Part shown: one piece after another, positions 20,095 through 29,552 of the stretch
Layout of the letters: each line of letters begins with the position of its first letter
Numbering within the stretch: the stretch's first letter is position 1
DNA from: Phycisphaerae bacterium
GTDB lineage: Bacteria; Planctomycetota; Phycisphaerae; SM23-33
Length of the DNA: 64,000 nt
Assembly: GCA_030745875.1 (NCBI GenBank)
Contig: JASLNT010000058.1
Coordinates: forward strand, 58,358 to 122,357
Direction of reading: 5' to 3'
Position numbers and translations under genes: made by a program
The notes under the pieces: generated by a model
Seen by the model: only the letters and a program-made list of their open reading frames with translations
What the model was told of the DNA's origin: nothing
The model's database searches: none

Positions 20095-23000
20095 TTACTT
20101 CTTTCCGTAGCACGAGACCTTTCCATCCATAGTCGCCAGATACAAGCGTCCTCTGCTTGCGGCCATTCCGTCCCACACCGGCGGGGCGGGCAGGGCGATC
20201 TTGTTAAGCGTCTTGCCGTCAACGGTGGAAATCGCCCAGATGGCTCCTTGGCGCTTGCCCTGGAACGCTGCTTCCTGCTCTTGGAGCGTCTTTGGCGACC
20301 GGAGCGTATAGGGATGCTTGCCCCTGGGGGCTTCTGCGCCCACGATGTCGGGCGGGCCTGCGACGAAGAGCGTCTTATCAGTAGAATCACCGGTCAGGAC
20401 CATAGCGCGGACAATCACGCCGACATCGCGGGACCAGTGGACTGTGACTTTGGATGGAGCCCGTCGGCGCTTGGCAGGGGCTTTGGCGGGTTTCCGCACA
20501 CGGTCGCAGGCGAACAATTGATATTTCGTCTTGCCCATTCCGACATGGCTGCCGTCGCGATGGTATTGGTTCAACCTTCCGAAACCGTACACGTTTGACT
20601 TATCGAGCACCAGCAGTCTGCCCGATGGAACGCGATTGCCTGTCACCGGCCAACCGCCCCATGTGGACGACATTCTCGAACCCACCTGCCAATATGTCCT
20701 ATGCCACCACTCGCCGTCCAGGAAGCCAGCCGAACTGTACAGGTGCGCCGCCGGTGTTTTCACGATGTTTCCGTCCATGTCGAACCGTTTGTGTCGCATA
20801 AACACCGATTCGCCGTCGCTGGACAGGACGTCGGGAAGGGCTCCGGTGTCGACGGGTGTGGCTGAAATCAGCTTGCCCGTGACCGCGTCGAGGCGGTAAA
20901 GCGTCAGCCCGCCGTCGAGGAACGTCGACCGCCCGGCGATGGCGTAGACTGCGCCTTTGGCGACCATGACCGCGCCGCTTACGGGACGCGCTGCTTCAAG
21001 CTGGCCGTACGAGATGATGCGGCGTTCGGCGTCGTCGGTGCGGAATCGCCACGCCAGTTTTCCGTCGGTTTCGTGCAGGCAGTAAATCCATCCGTCCGCG
21101 CAGCCGAATATCACTCGCCCGTTCCAAATTGTCGGAGGCGAATCGATTCGCCCGCCCGCAACGAACCGCCACAATCCGCGTCCGCCGACAGCGTCGAGAC
21201 AATGGACCGTGTGTTCGTCAATCGCAGTCGCAAAAACTCTGCCTGCTGCGATTGTGATCCCGCTGAGTTTCCCGCCGATCTTTGTTTCCCACAGACCGGT
21301 CAAGTTGGGCGGTACCGCGGAGGTCGTCGATCCGCTGCGATTTGCATCGGCCCGGTGAGTGGACCAGTCTGAATGAGACTGCCGGCTGCGGATTTTCGAC
21401 TGCGGAATCTTGTCGAATGCGGGACCTTTTTCCAAGCGCGGAACAGCGGAGGGCTTGGCTTGCGGGGCCTTCGCATCGGCCGGAGCGAGAACGTTGAAGT
21501 TGCTCAGTTTGTATTCGATGTGACACGCGCACGCGTGGGGCGGAATATAGACCAGACCGTTGCAGGGCATCACGCCGTACTGGCACGCTCCGCGGGTCCA
21601 TTGGTTGCTCTGACCCTTGCCGGTGGCGATATCGATAAACTCGATGCCGTCGCGTCCGAGTACGAGATATTTTTCGGTGGCCTTGTTGCGATAGCAGCGG
21701 TGATGCACCGGTCCGTAGGCGAACTGGCTCGAGTCTTTTGGTCTGGTCCGCTTGACCTGTCCGGTGTTCGGGTCGCGTCCGGCGGTTATGCCCGGTTCGC
21801 TGCGTTGGACCATATTACCGGTCCAGATCAGCCCGCCTGCGACCAGAACGTCAACCGGTGCGTTGTACACTTCTTTGGCTGGCGATTCCCAGAGCTTCTT
21901 GCCTGCATCGGCGCTGAAGGCCAGTAACTTGCCCACCGGCGCGACGCCTCCCAGCGAACTGACGGTCCACTTGACCTTCCTCTTGGAGTTGTCGGCGGGG
22001 CTGGCCTTGCCGACCGCCCGGTCGGCTGACAGCACTACGTCTCCATACGCCACCAGCGTCGGAGCCGTCCACGACGGTCGCTGCCGGGCGCTTGCCCGCG
22101 GAGCCCGCCACAACACTTTTCCGGTCTCTGCGTTCAGAGCTATTATGTGCGTGGGGTTCTGAATGAACGCTCGCGAGCCTTTCGCCGCCAGCGCCGTGGG
22201 CAGTATCTCTACGGTTTCGGCGTCGTCTTTTTTCCACAGCAGTTTGCCCGTGTCGGCGTTTACCGCCAACAGGCGTTTCTTCGGAGGCGTCTCTTTGTAG
22301 ATCGCCCACCAGTGCCAGATATCCTTCGGTTCGACCGGAACGGCGGCCCCGTTGATGTTATCCGGAGCCCGGTCGCCCACAACCGTGTAAAGCACGCCGT
22401 TGTGACAGATGAATTCCATCGCGCCGGCGGTGCTCTCGTACGTGGTTTGAGTTTCGCCCGTTGCCGCATCCAGTGCGCAGATGGGCTTTCCGTAACCAAG
22501 CGTTACGTAGACGCGGTCGCCTATGGCGACCAGGCGCCGGGCCAGTTCCGCCGGGCCCGTGCGGAAGCCTCGCAGGTGACCTTCCCACGGACCGACGTTT
22601 CGCTTCCAGAGCAACACGCCGTTAAACGCATCGCGAGCGATGAGTTTCCATTTGGGCTTCATCGCCGCGAACGCCGTCGAGCCTTCGTCGATGATGTAGA
22701 ACACCCGTCCCGCCGCCGAGACCATTGCGCTGGTCGTCGATAAATGGTCGTGGCTGCGCGCCCACTGTGGTCCGCAGATCCATTGCACGCGTTTGGGCGG
22801 GCCGACCACGCTGTCTTTGGCGACGGCGTTGTTGCTCGGTCCGTGCAGGTAGTGGGTCCATTCGTCGATATTCTTCGGGCGGGGCTTGACGGTCTTGGTC
22901 CACTTGTCGCCTGTCTTTACGTATGCTGCGCCCCTCGGCGCCAGCACGCGCATGATTTCGTCAGATGTGATCCGCCCCGGGTTCTCCGAGACCACGAGAT

Positions 23001-23349
23001 TGACCATGTTGTCCGCATACGGCAGGCGGGCGGAGGTAAGGCGTTCGACGCTTATGCTACCGTACAGTCCCAGAGAGCGGATGTGCTCGCGTGCGGTTGC
23101 GATGTTCTTCGCGCTGGTGTCGAGTCCGTGAACGAGTATGTTGTCGGCGCTTCGCAAGGCTGCGGTCAACTTGCCGTCTCCGCACTCGATGTGAACGATC
23201 AGCCCGCCAGCCGGACCTGCGGCGTCGAGTATTCGTTTTGCTTCGGTTCTTGCGGTTTCCGGGCCTTGTGCCGCCGGCGTTGGACACGCCGATGCCGCGA
23301 TTATGCAAAAGGCTGTCCCCAGCAGGACGAATCGTTCAACTGCATTCAT
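20095..23349 (-). CDS. Secreted methyltransferase-like domain fused to PQQ-type beta-propeller (paralogue 1)
   Basis: Signal peptide; Rossmann-like N-terminus GGLIVHIECGDGKLTAAL...VHGLDTS; repeated PQQ-like blades (GKVLWRAPRA, GKLLWKKDD, GKLAWRFRTDD). RBS GGAGA before ATG. Confidence 0.87.
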   Translation of the reverse strand: MNAVERFVLLGTAFCIIAASACPTPAAQGPETARTEAKRILDAAGPAGGLIVHIECGDGKLTAALRSADNILVHGLDTSAKNIATAREHIRSLGLYGSISVERLTSARLPYADNMVNLVVSENPGRITSDEIMRVLAPRGAAYVKTGDKWTKTVKPRPKNIDEWTHYLHGPSNNAVAKDSVVGPPKRVQWICGPQWARSHDHLSTTSAMVSAAGRVFYIIDEGSTAFAAMKPKWKLIARDAFNGVLLWKRNVGPWEGHLRGFRTGPAELARRLVAIGDRVYVTLGYGKPICALDAATGETQTTYESTAGAMEFICHNGVLYTVVGDRAPDNINGAAVPVEPKDIWHWWAIYKETPPKKRLLAVNADTGKLLWKKDDAETVEILPTALAAKGSRAFIQNPTHIIALNAETGKVLWRAPRASARQRPSWTAPTLVAYGDVVLSADRAVGKASPADNSKRKVKWTVSSLGGVAPVGKLLAFSADAGKKLWESPAKEVYNAPVDVLVAGGLIWTGNMVQRSEPGITAGRDPNTGQVKRTRPKDSSQFAYGPVHHRCYRNKATEKYLVLGRDGIEFIDIATGKGQSNQWTRGACQYGVMPCNGLVYIPPHACACHIEYKLSNFNVLAPADAKAPQAKPSAVPRLEKGPAFDKIPQSKIRSRQSHSDWSTHRADANRSGSTTSAVPPNLTGLWETKIGGKLSGITIAAGRVFATAIDEHTVHCLDAVGGRGLWRFVAGGRIDSPPTIWNGRVIFGCADGWIYCLHETDGKLAWRFRTDDAERRIISYGQLEAARPVSGAVMVAKGAVYAIAGRSTFLDGGLTLYRLDAVTGKLISATPVDTGALPDVLSSDGESVFMRHKRFDMDGNIVKTPAAHLYSSAGFLDGEWWHRTYWQVGSRMSSTWGGWPVTGNRVPSGRLLVLDKSNVYGFGRLNQYHRDGSHVGMGKTKYQLFACDRVRKPAKAPAKRRRAPSKVTVHWSRDVGVIVRAMVLTGDSTDKTLFVAGPPDIVGAEAPRGKHPYTLRSPKTLQEQEAAFQGKRQGAIWAISTVDGKTLNKIALPAPPVWDGMAASRGRLYLATMDGKVSCYGKK

Positions 23350-23539
23350 GTGTGTTCTCCTCGATCGACGTTCAGGATATCTTCAAAGATTGTATTCAAT
23401 GCGGCTCGATGGGCAAACGAATTGGGGATTTGAGTTTGCCGAAATCCACCGAGCCGGCGATAATGGAAGCGGTGTTGATCGAGCAATGGACCGCATAAGC
23501 TCCTTCCTGAGGCTTACTGGAGTTTGGGGATACCCGGGT

Positions 23540-23769
23540 ATGTTCGCAAAGTTCACTGTAGTTGCGGTGTTGGCGATCGTTAGTGTGCAGTGTGCGCTGG
23601 CGGCGGATAAGAGCGGTCGGCCCGGGGCGGGCGGATCGACCCGGCGAGCGATTACGTAACGGGCTTTCTGTATGGCGACACGTGTCTGTTCTACGCGTCC
23701 ACGTGGCGAGCCCTGCCTGTTAAGAAAGTCCAACCAACCACCCAACCAAAACCAACAGAAACCCCCTGA
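23540..23769 (+). pseudogene. Short secreted-protein remnant: signal peptide, then frame break
   Basis: From 23540: MFAKFTVVAVLAIVSVQCALAADKSGRPGAGGSTRRAIT*. An overlapping frame continues RIDPASDYVTGFLYGDTCLFYASTWRALPVKKVQPTTQPKPTETP* to 23769. Confidence 0.4.
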
Positions 23770-23793
23770 CCCTCGCGTTGCAAGTAGCGCCCG

Positions 23794-24087
23794 TTATTGG
23801 TCAATGTCTGCCTCTTGATCGGAAGGGGTGTCGTGCAATATGGTTTTATAGTCCTCGCCTATCGGTATGTTTTCGGGATCCTTGACCCACCACTCGGCAA
23901 AGCCGCACTTCTGACAGACGTGCAGCACCAGCACGCCGTGACCGTGTCTAGGGTCCCTGTGGTTCTTGAACAACCAACGTGGTTCGGATGTGACTGTCAT
24001 CGTGCACTCGTAGTTGTTAGTGTACTCTCCAGGCAGTGCGGTGATAATTTTGGTGTGGCTGCATTTCGGGCATTTCCCTGATTTCAT
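23794..24087 (-). CDS. Small zinc-ribbon protein
   Basis: MKSGKCPKCSHTK...HVCQKCGFAEWWV; two CxxC knuckles; RBS GGGAAG before ATG at 24087 (the track uses a longer start at 24138). Confidence 0.7.
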   Translation of the reverse strand: MKSGKCPKCSHTKIITALPGEYTNNYECTMTVTSEPRWLFKNHRDPRHGHGVLVLHVCQKCGFAEWWVKDPENIPIGEDYKTILHDTPSDQEADIDQ

Positions 24088-24155
24088 TTGTCTTCCCTTT
24101 CGAGTCAAGACGATAGGCGTTTCGGTCAGCCCGTTCAAGATCGCATCGCCTGGGA

Positions 24156-25265
24156 TTATACGGAAGCTCCCGGCCAGTCGGTGTGTTCGCCCCAGAACAG
24201 GACTCTGACCTGCGGGCCATCGCCCCAGGGCGGGGCGAGTTTGGCGTCGTCAAGTTCGCGAAACGTTCGCGGATATCCGCTCCGCAGAAACGAAGGATGC
24301 TTGATCTCGTTTTCGTGCCCGGTGATCGTCAGACGCGGGGACACCCCCTCAATGCACGTAGTCAACTTCGCCCAGCAGTTGCCCAGAAGTACGTCCACCT
24401 TATGCTCGGTTGCGATCTCGCGGTATAGCGGTGTCTTGTCGTTGTCGCCCTGGTGCATTACCGTCAACCCGCCCATGCGAACGATATATACGTTGTTGCG
24501 GGCGGTGGGGAACTGGCGACCGGTGTATCCGTACACACTCACGCCTGCGACTCGAAGCGGGAGAGCCGCCTTGCCCGGAATCCGAAACACGTTTTCGCCC
24601 GTGAATTCCTTTGCAACGCTGTCGAGGAGGACGATCTTCTTCCCGGCCGCCAACATCTGTTTAAGGAGCGGACGCGAACAGTGGTCCGCGTGCCAATGCG
24701 ATACAAACGCCGCATCCAGCGCCCCGGCCAGCCGCTTCTGCTGCGCCTCGTCCATCGGATTGTCGAAAACCCAGCCCGGATGAATGTCGAACCCGACTGT
24801 CGCTTCGGCCGATTTGACGACGAAACCCATGTTGTACATCCGCCATATCCGCACCCCGCCGGTTATCCGGGCAGTGCTGATCTCGGTGATGGCTTTGTCC
24901 ATCTGACGCCGGAATACCGATCCGACCGCCCGACGCCAGGCGTCATTCTTCCGGGCGTTGATCGGAACGTCGATGGCCTCCAGCAGCTTCCTTCGCCTGG
25001 CCCAGTTCGAACCGTTCGACGGATGTGTCTCCAAGCCATGGAGGGAGGCCTCCAGCGTATCTACAAGCCAGTCGCCCGTCTTCACCCGAGTCGCGCCACC
25101 GATCTCCCCGGCTTCGGCCAATCGCCGGCGAGCGATGTTCTCCAGGTCTGACGGGGATTCACCTGCATATTCACCGCCATAGACCAGCCAGATCACCAGC
25201 CCAGCGACGAACAACGCCGCGACCGCCGCCCCTGCAATCTGTTTCTTCATGCGCCTTCGATTCAT
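24156..25265 (-). CDS. Membrane-anchored metallo-beta-lactamase-fold hydrolase
   Basis: MNRRRMKKQIAGAAVAALFVAGLVIWLVYGG TM anchor; HWHADHC motif; later GHENE. The track ORF to 25706 overlaps the upstream gene; start moved to 25265 (or 25250). Confidence 0.82.
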   Translation of the reverse strand: MNRRRMKKQIAGAAVAALFVAGLVIWLVYGGEYAGESPSDLENIARRRLAEAGEIGGATRVKTGDWLVDTLEASLHGLETHPSNGSNWARRRKLLEAIDVPINARKNDAWRRAVGSVFRRQMDKAITEISTARITGGVRIWRMYNMGFVVKSAEATVGFDIHPGWVFDNPMDEAQQKRLAGALDAAFVSHWHADHCSRPLLKQMLAAGKKIVLLDSVAKEFTGENVFRIPGKAALPLRVAGVSVYGYTGRQFPTARNNVYIVRMGGLTVMHQGDNDKTPLYREIATEHKVDVLLGNCWAKLTTCIEGVSPRLTITGHENEIKHPSFLRSGYPRTFRELDDAKLAPPWGDGPQVRVLFWGEHTDWPGASV

Positions 25266-25300
25266 CCGGTTCACCCGTGCTTGTCGGACGATCCAGCCGG

Positions 25301-26251
25301 TCAGGCCAGGGCCTTTTGCACCGCGGCGCGGAGCTTGGTCAGGCCCTCTTTGGCGACCTTGTCGGCCGGGCGCTTGTAGTACTCGCGATTGAACAGCTCC
25401 AGGCTCAGCCACCCGTGAAAACCGCCTTTCTTCAGCGTGGTGAATATCTGTTTCAGCGGCGCCGCACCATCGCCCGGGAAAACGCGGTGAGAGTCGTTGA
25501 TGGTCTCGCGCGGCGGGTCGGCGGGGTAGTCGTTCACGTGGAACACGCTCATCGCGTCGGGTCCGAGGAACTTCAGGCCGGAGAAATCCGATCCGCCCTT
25601 GTAAATGTGATAGACGTCCAGCAGAACACTTGCCTTGGGATGACCGCTCTCGGCGGCGACGAATAGCGCCTGGCCGATGCGGCTTAGCGTGTTGGACGGG
25701 CCCCAAATCTCAAGCAACGGCGCCACGCCGGTCTTGTCGCCCAGATCGAGAACCGCGCGGTAGCGTTTTGCGATGGCTGACAGATCTTTTATGGGTGTTC
25801 GGCCGGCCCCGGCGGGGGCGGCTGCTATGCCCGTACCGCCGATCCGCCTGACCAGATCCATATCGCGGGTGAAATCCTCCAGGCCCTTGGCGCGCTTCGT
25901 GTCGTCGTCGGATATCCACGACGCGAATCCGATGGCGCTGGGCACAGACAGGCCCAGGTCGGATATTTTCTTGCGGAGGTCCTTCAGCGACCCGCCTTGC
26001 TTCTGGTAGCTTCGAATCGAGCCGATCCACGGTTCAATGGCCTTGTAGCCGGTTTTGGCGGCGATTTCAACTTCCTTGACGATGCCCAGCTTCTGGCCTC
26101 GGATGGTGCCTGTGTTGAGGCAGTATCCGAACGGTTGGTTCGCGGGTCTCTGTTCAGCGGATTGAGCGCTGCTTGCGATTGCCCCAACGGCCAGGGCCGC
26201 GCCCATCTGCTTCAGTGCGGTCCGTCGTGCTATATTTGCTGTCATATTCAT
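25301..26251 (-). CDS. Sugar phosphate isomerase/epimerase (AP endonuclease family 2 TIM barrel), Tat-exported
   Basis: Tat-like signal ARRTALKQMGAALAVGAIASSAQS; GYKAIEPWIG, VLLDVYHIYKGGSD, VFHVNDYPADPPRE, GWLSLELF motifs. Confidence 0.87.
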   Translation of the reverse strand: MNMTANIARRTALKQMGAALAVGAIASSAQSAEQRPANQPFGYCLNTGTIRGQKLGIVKEVEIAAKTGYKAIEPWIGSIRSYQKQGGSLKDLRKKISDLGLSVPSAIGFASWISDDDTKRAKGLEDFTRDMDLVRRIGGTGIAAAPAGAGRTPIKDLSAIAKRYRAVLDLGDKTGVAPLLEIWGPSNTLSRIGQALFVAAESGHPKASVLLDVYHIYKGGSDFSGLKFLGPDAMSVFHVNDYPADPPRETINDSHRVFPGDGAAPLKQIFTTLKKGGFHGWLSLELFNREYYKRPADKVAKEGLTKLRAAVQKALA

Positions 26252-26263
26252 CGCCTTCCTTCG

Positions 26264-29200
26264 CTATTGTGCCGACATGCAGATGATCTCGCCATTTTCC
26301 GTGCATAAATACAGGCGGTCGTCTGCGACGATCATGCCATCGAAGATCGGCGACTCCGAAAGCTTCAGTTTCGCGATAGTCTTGCCGTCGTCGGCGGAGA
26401 TTGTCCAAAGTTCGGTTCCCATGCGTCCTTCGAAGGCGGCCATCGGGTCGCCGTCCTTGACCACATCGGGCGGTCCGCAGACCACGAGCGTCTTGCCCGC
26501 CAGAACCATCGCGCGGGCGCGGACGGGCAACCATTGATGCCACAGCGGTTCGGCTCCGCGGGAGAATCCCATGCCCTTGTCCTTGGCCCATGCGCGTGGG
26601 TCAAGGGTCGGCTCGTTGTTGTTGTCATCGGCGATCAGCAGGTAACCCTTGGTCTGCGGGTTGAGTCTGGGGCTGAGCGGGTATCGCGACGTATAGGCCT
26701 TCAGCGCATAGGTGTTCTTCGGGCCGACGACCACCAATTGCCCGCTCTTGGGAGCCAGGTTGGCGTGGTTGAAGCCCGGCCAGGTTTTCGAGTACATCCA
26801 GAACGTGCGATTGAAGAAGGTTGAATCCAGGAAACCGCTGGTGGTGAACAGGTGCATGCCCAAAGCGTGCTCGCCGACGCCGGTCTTTTCGTCCACCAGC
26901 AGGCCGGCGAGCTTGTCGTAATTGCTGTAGGTCTTCCCTCGCCAACTCACTTTGAAGATGTCTTCGTTGACGTAGGGTTTGTTGTCGAGGTTTATCGACG
27001 GGCGCCTGGTGAGTTGGGCCTTGTTGAGATACGCGGTCGGCTGGAGCTTCAGGTCCGGTGAGAACTTCATCTGGTGCAGATATATGAATCCGCCCTGTGC
27101 GACGAGCAGATCCGAGTTGCCGCCCTCGATGTGGTAGGCCGGGACGAACGGCTTGTCGACCGCGTCAACGCGCGTGTTGGAGGCGGTGTCCACGCGCCCG
27201 CGATGCTTGACTTGCCCTGTTTCGATGTCAACAGCGTACAGAAAGAGCCCGCCGTTGAGATAGGTCGACCGCCCGGCGAGACAGTAGGCCAGGTTGCCGA
27301 CGATCACCACGCTGCCGTGCAGGCGCCATACCGACTCGAGCTGTCCGTCGGCGGCCATCCACCGCTCCAGCGGAGCCAGCCTTCTTCGCCAAGCCAACTT
27401 CCCGTCTGATGCGCGAACGCAATACAGGAAACCGTCGGCCCCGCCGAACAGGAGCAATCCGCGGTAAATCGATGGCGCCGAATCGATGCGAGCGTCGCTG
27501 GAGAACGTCCAGGCCACCTTGCCGTCAGCAGCGTCGAGGGCGTAGATAGTGTGCAGGTTCCTGGCCGCCACATAGACCCGTCCGTTCGCCGCAACCGGAG
27601 CCGTCAGGTCCGTTTTGAGAGCGATCTTCCACTTCCGCTTCAGCGATCCGGAGATGTTGTTGGCTGTGGCTCCGGAGCGCATTGCGTCGTGACGGTAGCC
27701 TGGCCAGGACTTGTTATCGGGCCTGGCCTTTGGGGCGATCGAGCCGAACGCGGGTCCTTTCTCGATCGATCCGATCGAAGATTCCCGCGCCAGTTCGGCC
27801 CGTTCGGACTTGCTCTCACCAGCCAGGGCGTTCATCCCCTTGAGCAGCGCCGCGGGGAAGCAGAGGCAGGAATGCGGCGGGACGTACAGCACGCCGTTGG
27901 CGGGCATGACACCGTAAGTGCACGTACCGCGAAGCCAGTCCTGCTGCGTGTGCGGTTTGCCCGTAAGAGACACAAACTCCACACCGCGAAACTGCGTGAT
28001 CAGGTAATCTTCGGATGCCTTGGCCCGGTAGCATCGCAGGTGGTGGCCGTCGCTCTGCACGCTGCTTGCGTCCACGCGCTTGACCTCCTTGCCGGTTTTT
28101 ACATCGTAGCCTACCACCGCGCCCTGGTCCCCGGAACACCAGATTGCCCCCTGGGCGTAGAACAGGTCTTGTGCGCGCATCGACTGGCCCCGAGCTCCGG
28201 GGGCCTTCCATACGAGCTTGCCGCCCGCTAGAGAGACCGCGACGATGCTCCCGCGCGAGGACATGACGGCCTTTCCGTCGACCAGCACCAGCATCCGGCC
28301 CGAACCGCGCCTGCCTCCGGCAGCCTTGGCGGGGTGCTTCCAGCGAACCGCGCCGTCGCTGCGGTCCAGGCAAGTCATGCCCTTGTTGTTGCAGTAGACA
28401 ACCTCGGCGGGTCCGGCGGTGATCGTCTGGGACGCCAATCCGCCGTCCCTGGCCTGCCAGAGCACTTTCTTGGCGGCGATGTCATAGCAGACAATTGCGA
28501 TCGGAGCTTTTCCCTTCGCTTGAGCCTGGCGGCAGGCGACTATAACCTGTCCGGACGAGACGAGAATTTCCATCGCTCCGCGCGTGTTTGGGATTCCGCC
28601 CAGGATCTTGCCCGTGCCCGCATCGAGGATCCGCACTGCTCCGCCGTAGTCAAGGGTTACGTACACGCGGTCACGGTCGGCTACGAGGCGCCTGGCCATG
28701 CTGCCTCCGAAGAAACGAAGAGCCCGGGTCTTCCACGCGTCGAGTCCCCATGTCTTCAGCGGGCGGCGCCACAGCACTGTCCCGTTGAAGGCGTCCCGCG
28801 CCACCAGGGCCCACTTTTGGCCCAGGCGCGGGTCCTCCATGCCGGTCAGGCCGTAGTCGAAAATGGAGAACATCCGTCCGCCTGCGGTAACCAGGGCGGC
28901 TACGCTGTTGTTTGTCTCGTGGCTTCGTCCCCATAACGGGCTTGCGGACCATTGCAGGCGCCGCGGCGGGGCGATGTTCTTGTCGCTGGAGACGGCGTTG
29001 CCGGTGGCGTCGCGCAGGAAATGCGACCATTCGTCCATGCCTTCGGGCCAGGGCTTTGTGACCTTTCGCCACGCATCGCCTTTGCGAATCAGCACCGCCC
29101 CGAGCGGTCTGACCACCCGCAGCATTTCCTGCTCGGAAACGCCAAGCGAATCGTCAGCGATCAGGAGGTTCACGAGATTGTCGAGGTATGGGAGCCTGGC

Positions 29201-29503
29201 TCCGCTTAGAACCCTCGCCGAAACCACTCCGCAGCTTCCCTGAGATTGGATCTTCTTTCGCGCAGCGGCCACTTTCCCGCTGTCGCTGTCGATCGCCTGG
29301 ACGACGTATTTGCCCCGATTGTGCAGGTCCAGGCATCGCTGGACATCGCCGCAGCCGAGTTGGACAATAATGCCCCGCTGAACACCGGCGTCAGACAGGA
29401 CCTTGACGCCGTCTATCTGTTCGGCCCGCGCCGAATGACCAATCGCCGCCAGCAAGACCACCGCCATCGCCCTCAAACAAACCGGATATCTTCTTGTCAT
29501 CAT
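26264..29503 (-). CDS. Secreted methyltransferase-like domain fused to PQQ-type beta-propeller (paralogue 2)
   Basis: IIVQLGCGDVQRCLDLHNRG N-terminal motif; PQQ blades. Start at 29503 (MMTRRYPVCLRAMAVVLLAAIGHSARA) has GGAG RBS and avoids the overlap implied by the track start 29566. Confidence 0.86.
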   Translation of the reverse strand: MMTRRYPVCLRAMAVVLLAAIGHSARAEQIDGVKVLSDAGVQRGIIVQLGCGDVQRCLDLHNRGKYVVQAIDSDSGKVAAARKKIQSQGSCGVVSARVLSGARLPYLDNLVNLLIADDSLGVSEQEMLRVVRPLGAVLIRKGDAWRKVTKPWPEGMDEWSHFLRDATGNAVSSDKNIAPPRRLQWSASPLWGRSHETNNSVAALVTAGGRMFSIFDYGLTGMEDPRLGQKWALVARDAFNGTVLWRRPLKTWGLDAWKTRALRFFGGSMARRLVADRDRVYVTLDYGGAVRILDAGTGKILGGIPNTRGAMEILVSSGQVIVACRQAQAKGKAPIAIVCYDIAAKKVLWQARDGGLASQTITAGPAEVVYCNNKGMTCLDRSDGAVRWKHPAKAAGGRRGSGRMLVLVDGKAVMSSRGSIVAVSLAGGKLVWKAPGARGQSMRAQDLFYAQGAIWCSGDQGAVVGYDVKTGKEVKRVDASSVQSDGHHLRCYRAKASEDYLITQFRGVEFVSLTGKPHTQQDWLRGTCTYGVMPANGVLYVPPHSCLCFPAALLKGMNALAGESKSERAELARESSIGSIEKGPAFGSIAPKARPDNKSWPGYRHDAMRSGATANNISGSLKRKWKIALKTDLTAPVAANGRVYVAARNLHTIYALDAADGKVAWTFSSDARIDSAPSIYRGLLLFGGADGFLYCVRASDGKLAWRRRLAPLERWMAADGQLESVWRLHGSVVIVGNLAYCLAGRSTYLNGGLFLYAVDIETGQVKHRGRVDTASNTRVDAVDKPFVPAYHIEGGNSDLLVAQGGFIYLHQMKFSPDLKLQPTAYLNKAQLTRRPSINLDNKPYVNEDIFKVSWRGKTYSNYDKLAGLLVDEKTGVGEHALGMHLFTTSGFLDSTFFNRTFWMYSKTWPGFNHANLAPKSGQLVVVGPKNTYALKAYTSRYPLSPRLNPQTKGYLLIADDNNNEPTLDPRAWAKDKGMGFSRGAEPLWHQWLPVRARAMVLAGKTLVVCGPPDVVKDGDPMAAFEGRMGTELWTISADDGKTIAKLKLSESPIFDGMIVADDRLYLCTENGEIICMSAQ

Positions 29504-29552
29504 GTCGTTTCTCCGCGGCTGGGATTTTCCAGAGAAGTTGTTCATCCAATCT

